Below, in pieces: positions 10,711 to 21,990 of a stretch of 64,000 nucleotides of DNA (positions are counted from its first letter, which is position 1; each line of letters starts with the position of its first letter). The translations under genes and the position numbers were made by a program. The notes beneath the pieces are model-generated. The model made no database searches. It saw only the letters and a program-made list of their open reading frames with translations, and was not told the origin of the DNA. This DNA is from Heterocephalus glaber (Eukaryota; Chordata; Mammalia; Rodentia; Bathyergidae), in NCBI RefSeq assembly GCF_000247695.1, contig NW_004624743.1:5533692-5597691 (forward strand), written 5' to 3'.

Positions 10711-12419
10711 ACATCCACCTGTGCCCCCCTCTGTAGGAGCACTAGTGACTGTCTTGAAACTCACTTGGACAATTCAGGATCCAGTAACATCTGCTGTCAC
10801 TTTCAACCCCATGTCATGGAACACTTACAGACTCTAGGTATAACAGCATTGATAATTTCTTTCTTGTTTTGGTTTGAGGGGATATTTTCAGTGTAACACA
10901 TTTGCTTCCATAGAGAGTAAAGTTTATTTAAATCAAACGAAGCACTCATTCATAATGACAGTGACCCTGAACCACAGGGAATCATATGCTACTTACACGT
11001 GCACCTGAGCTTCATAGAAACTAAGTGGTGGCAGCTTGCCACTTTGTGTCATTGTGTTTCAAGTAGTACACATCCTTCATCTAAAGTTTGGGGCTCTGTT
11101 CTCCCTATGGCTTAAAGAATTGTTTTAGATCATAAGCACCTAATGTGAAGAAACACAGAATGTAATGCTTTTCTGGTAGTGAATACTTCAATATGAGGTA
11201 CAGCATGACAGGCTATAAATATATTTTTATTGTGATTTCATGGATAATGAACCACTCGTGCTTCTCTGCAAATAAATAGATGTAATATACAACACGGCTG
11301 TCAGATCGGGTACGGCTCACCTACACTGTTGTAAATTGCTTGGAAGGTAAACTGTTTCCACAGTCTACAGAGCCAGAAAATGGCACAAAAAGTGTCAACT
11401 GAGTATAGAGAAAATAAAGTTTGAGATTGATAATTAGATAGGATATTAGTGAATTTTGAAATTTCGGTCAGGTGGTTGGATGAGAAGACACATGAGATGA
11501 AGTATAAAAATTTAACAGTGATCTTTGTTAGGAGCCTAGTGGGCCCACTCCTAAAATTTAGATCTTCATAGAGATGATTACAGTTTAATAGAACCAGTTC
11601 TAAAATGTTATGTGAGAGACAGAAAGAGAGAGAGAGAGAGAGACAGGAACAGAGATAGAGACACAGAGATGAGAGAGGTTAGACGAGAGGGTAGGAGAGA
11701 GGAGAAACAATGAAAAGAGAAGACAGCAAAGTTCGTGATCTCAGATTCATTCACTTCCAGAAATTCAGCTGTTGACTTTGGCTCTGTGAGCAGTGGTATT
11801 TTCAAACGCGGGACACAGAAAGGTTTCTTTGCAGAGTATCCTTTCTTATTCTGACCACCTTATTAAAATTTTCATCCTCATTTCTCAATATTTTAAATTC
11901 CTCTTTCTATTTCATTTTTATTCTTACTGAAAGAATCATGGTACAGCACTGGAAATGTTACAAGGCATTTATTATTATTTCTCACAATAGAAAGCTCAAC
12001 CCGTAAGGGCACTGTTATTACACTTTTTTGTTCCATACATATGCAATTCCCAATGCCAAGAACGATGTCTCCCACAAGAAAGGGAAAATTGTATTGATTT
12101 TTAAGTGAATAAAAGATTGTTCATTTAATTACTTCTTTCGGTTCATTGAAGAAGTTGTTTTCTAATGAACTGGTAAAAATGTGTATTTGTAGACTTATTC
12201 ATGAACTATTTCGCAATCAGGATCTTAAAATCCAGTGAACCTCATGTTGAGAAAAACCAAATAAATATGATTTTACAATGGATTATATAATATTATATAG
12301 TATTGGACTAAATCTCCTAGGCAGCAGAAAGATAAATAGATATTAAGTATTAAATATGCAACACGAAAAGCCTATTGTAGTCTCAGCATTTGTTTGTCAC
12401 TTTGAGAAACAAGTCTTGC
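10711..12419. other. unassigned DNA with a purine-rich stretch
   Basis: No gene or confident interspersed repeat. A (GA)n tract at 11625-11644 continues into imperfect GA/CAGAGA-rich DNA to about 11735. The remainder is ordinary AT-rich DNA. Confidence 0.4.
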
Positions 12420-15010
12420 CTTTCCTCTATTAATTTGTTCCTAAATATTTTATTCTTTGTGATGCTATTATGAACAGACTTGTGCTTTTAATTTTAATTT
12501 CAGATTGACTACTGCAAGAATATAAAAAATTGACTTGTATATTGTTCTTATGCATTACAAACTTGCTAAAATCATTTCTTAATTGCAAGATTATTTCAGT
12601 AGATTCCTAGGATTTCCTAGTGCCAGGTTCAGGCCATGTAAAACTAGAGATAATTTCACTTTTTCCTTTCTAACAGGTATCTGTACTGTTTCCTTGTTTT
12701 ATATAATTGGCCTTACTTCAAGAACCTTCAGTAAAGGGTTGAATAAAGGAGATGAAAATGCCTTTTATTTCGTTGCTGTTGAGAATAAGATATTCAATTG
12801 ATGGACATAGACTACAAATTTTGCTTTGAGTTTTTTGCAGAACACATTTGTCACACTGAGAAAGTTCCCTTCTATTCATATTTTGTTCAGTAATATTATT
12901 TTAAAGTACTATCAGATATTTTATTTGTGTCTATTGACAGAGTCACGTATTTTTCATCTTTTATTTTATTGAAAGAGTATATTACAATAATTGTTTTGAT
13001 GATATTAAGTTGACCTTGCATTCGAGAGACAAATTTTACATGGTAATGGAATTCAATATTTTTAATGCATTCGTGGATTATATTTGGTACTATTTTGTTC
13101 AGGATATTTGTTTCTGTACAAATGGCCTTGAATTTTGGTTGCTTATGATGTTTCCTTGATTTTAAAATCAAGCCAATCTGGACTAAGAATATGTGCAGAG
13201 GTATTTTTCAATATTTATTTTGGGAAGAATTTGTGAAGTTTATACATTAATTTCTTTATAAATATTTCATAAAATTGTTGGTTAAAATCCTCTGTGTATG
13301 GGTATAAATGCTTTCACAATTTTGACTTCTTTTTGAGTCAATTTTGTTACTTTACGTCTTAATTTTTTTTCACTGCTAAGTATTGAGTCCACACTCAGTC
13401 CTTTTTGGTGTGGAGGGGCAGGACCTCCCGTAGTGATTAAATTGCCCAGGCTGGGCTTAAATTTGCAATCCTCCTGCCGCAGCCTCCACTGGGTTTACAT
13501 GCTTCTACCACCACCGCATTGCGGCTTTGTGTCTTTATAAGGGCTTGAAGATTTTGTCTAAAACATTTAATTTGTTGGTGTATAGTTTTTCACAGTATTC
13601 CTTATAATTCTTTTTATATCTGCTGGACTGATTATAATATCCTTGCTTTCTCTCTATATTTTACTACATTTTACTTGTGAATCTTCTAGTATTCTTGTGT
13701 TGCATAGTGAAAAATGTTATCAATTATGCAGATTTAAATGAAAAAACCCAACATTTTATTGTTGGTTTTTTTGTTTGTGCCCTTTTTTATTTTCTGTTCT
13801 TAATATTCAAAATGATCTTTATTATTCCTTTATAGATTTTATTTACATCTTTTAATGTTTTTTGAAGGTAAAGGTTTAGTTTATTGAGCCACAGATCTCC
13901 TCTTAAAAGAAGTGTATTCAGTTACAAATTTCACAACAATCACACCTTAAGTTTTGTGGATTGTGTCTGTCTTTTCATTCATAACTAATTGCTTTCTATT
14001 TTTCCTCATCTTATTATATTTTACTGATTGGAAGTATATTTAATTTACACATGATTTTTATTTCTATTTTTTTCCTATTTCATTACTAACTTCATTCCAT
14101 TATGTTTCATATGATTAAATCCATTTACATGTTTGAGGCTTACTTTATAGCCTAACCCATGCTACATCCTGAAGAATGTTTCACACATATTATTGATTCT
14201 GTGGTCACCCACTAATCCTCTTCATGATTTTTTTACAAGATAAGTCATCTTTTTATTTTCAATTATTTGCATTTAATTTGGCTTTTAATTTGGCTTTGCT
14301 ATCAAATGTTTTATGATGATTGGGCCTGATGAGTATATCTGGATGTTTACTCTCCTTGGAGTTTGTCAAGGTTCTTTATGTGTAGTGTACTGTTTTTCAA
14401 CATTTTGGAACTTTTTCTGCCATTATTTCCCGAAGTATTTTTCTTCTCTCTCTCTGCTCTCCTTCTAGTTCTCCACCTATGGTCCTGGCAATGCCCTTAT
14501 GAGTTTGTCACTTTTCTTTAATGCTCTTTTTAAAATTTTTTTCTTCATTCTTTTTTGTATTGTTCTTAAAATGCATAATCTGTATAAATCTGTAGATTTA
14601 TTGTTCTTCTAATTCATATATATTATTAGTGAGTGTTTCCACCAAATATTCAGTGTGCATTATTGTACTTTGCTACTCCAGAATCCATATTTAACTCTTA
14701 TGATTTCTATCCCTGCATTCTTAGTCTCTACTAGACGGTGATACTATATTCTTTCGTTGATGCATTAAAGCACAGTTTGCTTCACTTCTTTGAACATGTC
14801 TGTCACACGAGTTTGGGACTTGAACTCTGCTAAACTGAATATCTGGTTCTTGGCAGACTTGGTCTCCTGCTAAACTTCATCTGATGAGCCATATTTTCCT
14901 ATTTCTTTCTTTTCTATGTTTGTTGAGAACCAGACTCTTAGGCAATATATTACCTTATTTCAGATACTAATTCTACCCTCTCCTTTGTTTGCTGTTTTTG
15001 TTTCTCTCTT
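12420..15010 (-). mobile_element. old L1, antisense: ORF2 plus a more 5' region, with a nested SINE
   Basis: Read on the minus strand, this follows old mammalian L1 in order: the part of ORF2 below the reverse transcriptase (12420-12800, 'GAGATAATTTCACTTTTTCC'), the RT core (12900-13350, 'ACCTTGCATTCG', 'GTTCAGGATATTTGTTTC'), the region upstream of RT (13550-14200, 'TTCATTCCATTATG', 'TAGCCTAACCCATGCTACAT'), then L1M-type sequence further 5' (14320-15010, 'CTGCCATTATTTCC'). Part of the endonuclease region appears deleted near 14210-14310. No long frame survives. L1 retroposes by target-primed reverse transcription; this copy is dead. A B1-type SINE sits inside at about 13380-13525. Confidence 0.8.
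13380..13525 (-). repeat. diverged B1-like SINE, antisense, inside L1
   Basis: 'TGCCCAGGCTGGGCTTAAAT', 'TTGCAATCCTCCTGCCGCAG' and 'CTTCTACCACCACCGCAT' are the reverse complement of the B1/Alu-type body. It interrupts the antisense L1, so it is younger than that L1. Confidence 0.6.
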
Positions 15011-15669
15011 TATATTTTTAGGGTTGGAAAAATTGTTTTAGCAAAACTCATTTCCTGGGCAGTGTTGTCATAGAGGCTGCAGTCTCAGACATGAACATTG
15101 ATCAACATTAAATGATACTTTAACAATGAGCTTTTCTGTCTTTCTCTTCAGTCTTTGTTCAGATATTTGCGTCTGCTGCTATTACACTCTTAGCCTCCAC
15201 TAATAGCTAGCTGATGATTTTCAACAGTGCCCCGGAGCATAGATTGTTCCACAGTCTGATCCAATTAGATTCTGGCTTCCTTGTAGGGGTACATTTTGTT
15301 GCCCATTAGGAGGACAATTTTGACTACAGGAGGGCTGTTTTTTATCTGACTCTCTCTGGTAAAACTATTGTTAGGCTTTTTAATCTACCAAAGCCAAGAG
15401 CATCCCCTTAATATTTTTTTAAATCAATAACACTTATTTTTGGTCTTCGAGAGCACTCAAGTTCAAAATTCTCTGCAAGTTGTTAAAGTAAAATAATTGC
15501 TTTGGAGAAAACTTGGGAGCTCTCTGTTTTAAGGACTTTCCTGAGCTTCACCCTTCGCCACAGATGCAGAGCTCTGGGAGCAGCTGCTACACCTCGCCCT
15601 CAGTGACCTTTCTAGGAGAAAGGGTCGGGGCCCAACATGTCCAAGCAGGTGATCCAATCCTTACTGCTA
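15011..15669. other. unassigned, possibly continuation of the antisense L1
   Basis: The composition matches the adjacent L1 5' region up to about 15400, but I could not place it. The frame at 15513-15791 has no recognisable motif. Confidence 0.3.
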
Positions 15670-15795
15670 CTGTAGAAAAGACACACAAAATAAAATTGAC
15701 TATCCTAATGATTTTTAAACATACAGGTCAATATTTTGAAGCAGATTCACATTATCATATAAGCAATCTCCAGAAAAGTTTTGTGATATAAATTT
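15670..15795 (-). repeat. short old L1 3'-end fragment, antisense
   Basis: 'AAAATTGACTATCCTAATGA', 'TTTTTAAACATACAGGTCAA' and 'GCAATCTCCAGAAAAGTTTT' resemble the reverse strand of an old L1M 3' region (…AAAATTTACCATTTTAACC…AAGTGTACAGTTCA…ATCTCCAGAACTTTT…). The match is patterned but weak. Confidence 0.35.
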
Positions 15796-16534
15796 ACCTA
15801 ACAGCTGTTAATCTCGGCATTATCATCACAAGAACAGGGATTACAGTATGTCAGAATAGTATGGTACATAAAAAAATCTGTCTGTTAATAGTAAAAAATA
15901 ATTCTTGGCTTCTGAAATTGGCTTTAATGAAAAAAACAACTAAAAAACTCTCATGAGACCAAGGAGGTAAAGTGATGATTCTTTGAAAAATATTAAAATA
16001 GACAATCTGACTATAATAACACAGAAAAAGAAAAGGATTATTAAAAGAAATAAAATCTGAAATGAAAAGGGAGACAATATTATTGACACCACAGTAAAAC
16101 AAAAGATCATTAAAATTATGAACAGTTACACAGCAACAAATTTGATAATCTAGAATTAAGGGACAGATTCCTAGTTATATGATCTTTCCTGTGATTTAAT
16201 TACAAAGAAATAGAAAATCTGTATCAGCCATAATAATCAATGAGATTGAATCAGAAATGAAATATCTCTAATCAAAGAGAAGCCCATATTCAGTTAGCTT
16301 CACTGATAAATCTTACTAAACATGAAAAATATTAAAGCAAATTATCCTTAAATTGTTTCAAAAGATGAAACAAAAGGAATTCTTCCAAATACATTTCAAG
16401 ACACAAACATTATTCTGATGCCAAAATCAGACAAGGATACAACAACAACAAAAAGAAATCATTGGTTAGTATTTTTGATAAAAATGGATGAGAAATCCTT
16501 AACAAAATAAAAGTAAACCTAAGCCAACGGCATA

Positions 16535-16572
16535 ATCATCATCATCATCATCATCATCATCATAATCATCAT
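16535..16572. repeat. (ATC)n trinucleotide repeat within L1
   Basis: About ten ATC units with an AATC interruption, lying where the L1 ORF2 consensus has a short ATC/CCATGATCA-like stretch. It probably expanded from a few L1-encoded units. Confidence 0.9.
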
Positions 16573-16847
16573 GGTCCAGTGGAACTCATGCCAAGGATGC
16601 AAGGATAGTTCAACAAAAGCAAATTGATAAGCATGATAAACAATGTGATTATTTCAATAGATCCAGAAAGGAATTTTATCCTTCATGAAAAATGCTAAAC
16701 AAATCAGGAAAATACTTCAGCACAGTAAAGCAAATATATAACTAGCCAACAGAAAATATACTGAAAGGGAGAAGTTGAATTTTTCTTAAGATCTGCAGCA
16801 AGGATGCCCACTTTCACGACATAGATTGATGTTATATTGTACATGGG

Positions 16848-16951
16848 TTTTTTTGTTTTGTTTTGTTCTGTTTTTTTGGTACCAGGGATCAAACTCGGGT
16901 CCTTGCGCTTGTGAGGCAGGTGACGGAACCACTGAGCTAAATGCCTGGCCC
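16848..16951 (-). repeat. ID-like SINE, antisense, inserted into L1 ORF2
   Basis: T-rich tail with TTTTG units, then 'GGTACCAGGGATCAAACTCG', 'TTGTGAGGCAGGTGACGG' and 'AACCACTGAGCTAAATGCCT'. This is close to the local family consensus. The L1 reading resumes after it. GATTGATGTTATATTG (16824-16839) and GATCGATATTATATCG (16954-16969) look like the duplicated, since-diverged target. Confidence 0.9.
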
Positions 16952-17995
16952 AAGATCGATATTATATCGGAAGACCTAGACAAAGTCATCTGGCAAGAGA
17001 AAAATAAATGGCATCCAATGGGAAAGAAAAAAATCTAAATTTTTAATTGCTGATGACATGATCTCATTCATAGAAAACCTGAAAGGTTCATCAAAAACAT
17101 TTTGGAAGTTGTAAGTGAATTCATCCAAGATTCCTAATACAAAATCACATACAAAATTCAGAAGCATTGTTCTGTGACAATAAAGGACACTGAAATAGAA
17201 ATCAGTGCAGCAATCTCATTTACAGCTGCTATAAAATTAAAAATTTAGGAATGATTTTAAACAAAGAGGTGAATGATCTCTATGATGAAAATTGAAATAT
17301 TATCTAAAGATGTAGAAGAGGACATACAGACAAAGTGAAGACATGCCATGTTCATAAATTGGAAGAATCAGCATTTCTAAAATGTCCATATCACCTAAAG
17401 GAATTTAAATATTTGATGGAATCTCTATGAAACTACCAATAACATTATTTTAAAAAGCAATCCTAAATTTGTAGAAACCACAAAAATCTGAGTCAAAATA
17501 AGTTTTGAACAAAAAGAAGAAAGCAGCAGACATCAAACTATTCAAAATATACCACAAAACTATATTAATTCCAGCTGCACAGTACTGTTATAAACATAGA
17601 CACATGGGCTGCTGAAACAAAATAGCCTAGAAGAAGTAAATCCATGTATTTGCTACCAGCTGAATTCTGACAAAGAGACAAGGAATTTGCACTGGAGAAA
17701 GAGCCCAGTCTCTCTCCAGCACCTGACAGTGCACCCACCGGATCAGGGCCATGCCCTGCCTCAGCCCCCTGCCTGTGGTTACTGTCAAAAAGACAAAAGT
17801 GCTAGCAAGCACATGGAATAAAGAGAGTACTTGTGCACTACTGGAAGAAATATAGTTTAGTATGGCCATTCAGAAGAACAGTAGACAGAATCTTCAAAAA
17901 ATTAAAACTAGAATTACCATATGATTCATCCACTGTACTCCAGAACATATTTAGAGGAGATGCAGTCCGGATTTGGAAGAGACATATTCATTAAC

Positions 17996-18589
17996 AATAA
18001 GAAAGTGAAACAAGAATCACTTGCTGAAAAGACAGAGATGAGCATGTGAGCTGCTGGGCAGATCCATGCCAGCACCTCGATCGGCCCCTCAATGGCAATG
18101 TTTTCCTTTACTCAAAAAAAATTTTTTTTCAGACATTCACCATATTTTGACCACCCCTAGTATGATGCAAAAATAAGTTTTTCTACAAAATAGGTTTAAC
18201 TCTAGGATTAGAGGAATATTTGTTTTGTGTTATTTGGCTGTGATTATAGTACTGAATCTAGGAAAAGAAACAGACTGGATTGGATACATAGCTAACAGAA
18301 CAGCCAAGTTCGAAGGACAGAACAGGAGACCTGCTAACCGGCAGGCAGAGTAACTGGAGCTTTCTTAACGGGAATGGTACGGTCTGAGACTCCCCTGTCA
18401 CTCTCATGCCCGGAGATTATTTGCCTGGAAATCCTCAGTGGAGTGAAGGACCTTGCAGACATGTAAACATACAAAGATGTGCACAAGATAGCTCATAAAA
18501 CCATAGTTTGTTGTAGTCAACTATGGGAAGTAACTCAAATGCTTCGATAAGCATTCGTGTGATAATAAAAGTTATTGGCTTAATGGAGT
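17996..18589. other. mixed segment: unassigned insert plus L1 3' scrap
   Basis: 18000-18430 is richer in GC than its surroundings and unrecognised ('CACCTCGATCGGCCCCTC', 'CTAACCGGCAGGCAGAG'). 18440-18560 reads like the old L1 3' UTR resuming ('GGAAGTAACTCAAATGCTTC' at the 'CAACCTAAATGTCC' position). If so, 18000-18430 is a separate insertion. Confidence 0.35.
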
Positions 18590-18690
18590 CATTCCTCTGT
18601 AATAGAGGTCAGTAGATTTTATCTTACAGGACCAGACAGTAAATATTTGAGACTCTTCAGGCCATAATATTGAAGGGCTGTGCCACGCCA
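18590..18690. repeat. possible MER5/MER20-type hAT DNA transposon fragment
   Basis: 'GGACCAGACAGTAAATATTT' followed by 'GAGACTCTTCAGGCCATA' matches the order of the conserved end of MER5/MER20-type elements (…CAGTAAATATTTTAGGC…GCAGGCCAT…). Only about 60 bp is convincing. Confidence 0.4.
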
Positions 18691-18731
18691 AAATATGGTA
18701 CTCTAGCATATTGACTATTCTAGGTAAAAGG

Positions 18732-18750
18732 CACACACACACACACACAC
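18732..18750. repeat. (AC)n microsatellite
   Basis: Pure AC run of nine to ten units. Confidence 0.95.
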
Positions 18751-18946
18751 GAATAGCAGGTGCAAGAACACTGTGATCTTTTGTGTTTTTAGAAGGAGAA
18801 AATGAAATTGTTCTGAGAAGGATATCCTTACAGGAGAATGGAAGGTTTTTATCATCAAGTACTAGCAGTTGAGGGTGAGAGAATTCTGTGCACTCCTTTT
18901 CAAAGTAACCATTATCTAGTCTCCCCATATTCAAATGCTTCTTCAC

Positions 18947-19306
18947 AATTTAGTCACTTTTTTAAAAAAAAATAATTTTCTTGGTACACTTTAGATATAC
19001 ACTATGATCACACTCATCGTAGGAAATTTGTACCTGTACATATTACATCTTCATTCTTCTTTCATCGTCAATCCCTACTCCCTCCCTTCAACCCCTCTTT
19101 CCCTCTTCAAATATCGCATTGTTTCCCCGATGTGAGAAACTGAAAGGGTAAATAAGGACCAAAATGTACAATCCATACTGGGAAATAGGAAGAAAATGCT
19201 CAAATGGGATGGGCACAAGGAAGGGGGAGGAAGAAAGGAATGGAAGGAAAGAAAAAACAATAGAAGAAAAAAAGGAAACAAAGTTTTTCTAAATTTAGTT
19301 GCTTTT
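18947..19306 (-). mobile_element. 5'-inverted (twin-primed) L1 3' end with target-site duplication
   Basis: The left part (18970-19125) is the antisense L1 3' end: 'TGGTACACTTTAGATATACA', then 'TTGTACCTGTACATATTACA' and C/T-rich DNA. At about 19125 the orientation flips: 'GTGAGAAACTGAAAGGGTAA' (19132 on) and the purine-rich block to 19290 are the sense strand of the adjoining part of the same 3' UTR (compare the reverse strand of 35740-35880). The flanks AATTTAGTCACTTTT (18947-18961) and AATTTAGTTGCTTTT (19292-19306) match at 13 of 15. A 5' inversion inside one duplication is the signature of twin priming. Confidence 0.75.
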
Positions 19307-19698
19307 CCACAATTTGTTTTCTACATGAAATTCCATACGTGAATGTTCAAGTCTAATAATAGTTTGGATCTTTATTTTCTTATGAAGGTTCCATGTAACT
19401 TAAAACTTATATTACATACATTTGTTTGCTTCTGTCCTGCAAATCTGCCTGTCAATTGGATACTAAGGCCCGGACAAAAGAAAAAAAAGTACAGCAAAAA
19501 GAAAGAGGTAGAAGTTTGTCTGCCTGTGCTGTCCCTGTTCCACTATTCTGTGCTGCGGTAGCCTGAGAGCAGAAACAATGTGTGGACAGAGGAGCTGGTC
19601 TGGGTGCTGTACACAGCTCCCGATGCTGGGCTGGAGGCTGCGGGTCCTTGACCTTTGCTCTACAGGAATGAGAAGCAAAGAGTAACTTTCATGTGTAG
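19307..19698. other. unassigned DNA
   Basis: About 400 bp between the inverted L1 and the MaLR LTR. No gene or repeat recognised. Confidence 0.35.
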
Positions 19699-19970
19699 CT
19701 GTTATGGTTTATATCTGGATGTCCCCTGAGAGCCTCAGATGCTCATAAGTGGGGCTTCAGGAAGAGGATGAGACTCGGGATCTATAGCTGGGTCGCTATT
19801 AGGAGGTGAGGCCTGGCCGGGGAGTCCTTGGTCGTGACCCGGAAGTGTATATCTTGCTTCCTGGCCTGGGGCCCATGAGCAGCTGCCCCTCCACTACACC
19901 CTTCTGGCTGGAGGCTGCTGCTTTCTGCAGACCACGGGCTGGACATGTGAGCGGCAATAAACCTCTCAAG
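19699..19970 (+). mobile_element. rodent MaLR-type LTR (solo)
   Basis: Landmarks in order: 'TGTTATGGTTTATATCTGGA', 'TGTCCCCTGAGAGCCTCAGA', 'CTATTAGGAGGTGAGGCCTG', 'GTGTATATCTTGCTTCCTGG', 'CCCATGAGCAGCTGCCCCTC' and 'GAGCGGCAATAAACCTCTC', the last carrying the AATAAA poly(A) signal. This is the organisation of MaLR LTRs common in rodents. No internal region or second LTR is seen nearby. Confidence 0.75.
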
Positions 19971-19971
19971 T

Positions 19972-20195
19972 GGGAGGGGTAGGGGAAAGGAAAGAGGAAA
20001 AAGGAAAAATATGAGAAAAGGAAAAACATGGAAACAAAGTCTATGTAAATAGGGAAGGGTGGAGGGGGTGAAGGGAGGGCAGGGGAAGGGGAAAAAAATA
20101 AGAACCAAGATGCATCATGTACAGGTACAAGATCCCAGTGATGAACGCAACTGTGTTGTATACCTAAAATGTACCAATAAACTTAATGGAAAAAA
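19972..20195 (+). mobile_element. 5'-truncated L1 3' end, purine-rich 3' UTR
   Basis: A G/A-rich block ('GGAAACAAAGTCTATGTAAA', 'GGGAAGGGTGGAGGGGGTGA') is followed by 'AAGATGCATCATGTACAGGT', 'GTTGTATACCTAAAATGTAC' and 'CAATAAACTTAATGG' with a short A-rich end. The same sequence, reversed, appears at 35560-35760 and in the inverted copies at 18947 and 44899, which defines the terminal 200 bp of the L1 family active in this lineage. Confidence 0.85.
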
Positions 20196-20950
20196 GAATT
20201 TTCGGTGTGGAGTATTATGTCTCAGAGAAAAGTGAGCAAGATGATAACCACATGAAAGATTATTCAGGGAAAGGAATCGGATGCAAGAGTACATAGTAAG
20301 CGTAAATTTACCTAAAGTTCAAAAAAGCAGGCAAAATTCTTGTGGAAATAAAAGTCAGGATTCTACTTCACTTTGAATAATAGGAATTTAGACGAGACAA
20401 AGTGAAATTTTATTTTTTAGAAATGTTAATGGTTTTGCCTTGATTTGGCTATGTATATATTAAATAGGAATATTCATTTAAAGTTTTATACTGTGGTTTT
20501 TTGCAGATATATGTGTATATGTATTTATATATATATCATGTATAACTTTAATAAAAATCTACTTAAATCCTGAATCTCATTATTGAAGAACAAATAGCGA
20601 TACTCACATGTGCATTTATTCTTCTATACTCAATTGAGATTTTTGATAGTGTCCAATTCATGACAAATTCATTCTTCTATATACTACATTTGATTCAATA
20701 TTTTGAGTGGGAGCTTTTTTTTCACTGTTTGTGTATTCATGTAGATTCATATTTGGAAAGCTGTAAGTTTTGAAATATATTTTATAATAGAAGAGTCTAC
20801 TGAACCCTCATTTGGATTTTTACAGAAGCAGTGTTTTGTTTGCTTTGTTGTTCATCTTTTCTTTAATTCCATCTGTCTTAGGAAAACTTTAGCATAATGT
20901 TTTTTATTAGGCTTACTTTTGCCAAGGATTCTAAAGGTTTTCTTCCCTTG
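20196..20950. other. AT-rich unassigned DNA
   Basis: Nothing recognised beyond an AT-rich run near 20505-20545. Confidence 0.35.
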
Positions 20951-21990
20951 TGATGACTGCATTCCACATTTAGTATCCCCTGTTTTTATAATGCATTGGT
21001 GGGAACCAAAGCATCCCATCACCTAAGTAGCTTCAAACAAAGTTTTACAAGAGCAGAAAATGTTGTGGGTCAGAGGTCCTCTGGGGGTGCTACTGCTCCC
21101 CACATCACTAGCTGGTATTATTCAGTAACATTGGGCAAGAGGCTGGCTGAGAGGATACAAGATGGTACCACTTGTATGCCCGGTGTATTGATGTAGATGG
21201 TGAAAAGGCCATGGTTAACTGGATCCTTTTTCTTTCCAGTTATCTCAGAGGGTTTGTACAAGGTTACACAGCAGGATGGTTCTGCATTTTCCATGGAGGA
21301 TCAGGGCTTTTACAAACCAGTGTAAAAGCCACCAGCCTCGTCGGGGTCAGCTTCATATCCACCCTACTAATGTGGTCAAAAAACTCATAGGCCAGCCAAA
21401 ACTTAACGTGAACTTGTTGATCAAGACTGTCCTTGTTGGTGGCAGAAATGTTCAAATTTTTCCAAGTATTATTTTATCCACCAGTACTCTTCTTCCCTCA
21501 CAGAGTAACTGTCCTTTTCCCACATGATAAGCATACCCCTGCTTCTCCACATCCCTGTAGTCTCACTCCTTCATAGTATTTGTTCAAAGTCCAGGTTCCC
21601 ATCATCCACCCCAAGTCCATATATGCAGGAGCTCCTGGCATGCAGAACTTGCAGTAATGTCTCAAACTAAAGGTGTGAGAACCGAGCAAGAGGAGTTGTA
21701 TCCCATGCCCATCCCACACACCATATTGGAATGGGCAGAAATGACTGCAAGAGGCTGATTCTGAGAAAAGTTACATGGCAGCTCTGCCATCGAAGCCAAC
21801 CTATGCCAGCAGGCCACTCATCAGTGTGGCTTTCTGGAAGTAGAGCACTTGTCTATGGCCCTGTAGGGCTCTTGATGAGGCCTCAGTGCCTCCTGCATTC
21901 TGTCTTTTCCATAGGTGATGCTGCAGGTTTGCAACAGAAATGCCTGCAGTCTCTTTGATACCATTTTTTAAAAATGTTTCCACAAGACAT
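20951..21990. other. unassigned segment, possibly ancient ERVL/MaLR-derived, antisense
   Basis: 'TGTGGGTCAGAGGTCCTCTG', 'CAAGATGGTACCACTTGTAT' and 'GGCCAGCCAAAACTTAACG' loosely resemble the antisense of mammal-wide LTR elements ('…TGTGGGTCAG…CCAAGATGGCC…GGCCAGCCCAGATTCAAGG…'). The base composition is less AT-rich than the flanks. Short frames (for example 21731-21958) have no recognised domain. Confidence 0.3.

Larger units (their letters stand above)
15860..17995 (+). mobile_element. old L1 ORF2 to 3' region, sense, decayed
   Basis: The conceptual reading follows L1 ORF2. 16120-16500 is the region just upstream of RT. 16574-16700 corresponds to the 'GL.PRMQG.FNKS' and 'IISID' segments. 16800 has 'RMPT' (the QGCPLSP position). 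17040-17090 reads 'IADDMISFIENLK', the RT active-site (F/Y)ADD box. 17240-17400 is the 'KYLGI...K.VNDLY' segment, and 17560-17960 the C-terminal and 3' part ('AGTACTGTTATAAACATAGA'). Stops and frameshifts occur throughout, so it is nonfunctional. It faces the antisense L1 at 12420-15010 5' end to 5' end. An ID element and an ATC repeat interrupt it. Confidence 0.85.

Noticed and set aside
16535..16572. CRISPR-like or regulatory direct repeats
   Set aside because: A plain trinucleotide microsatellite in a mammalian genome; there are no spacers.
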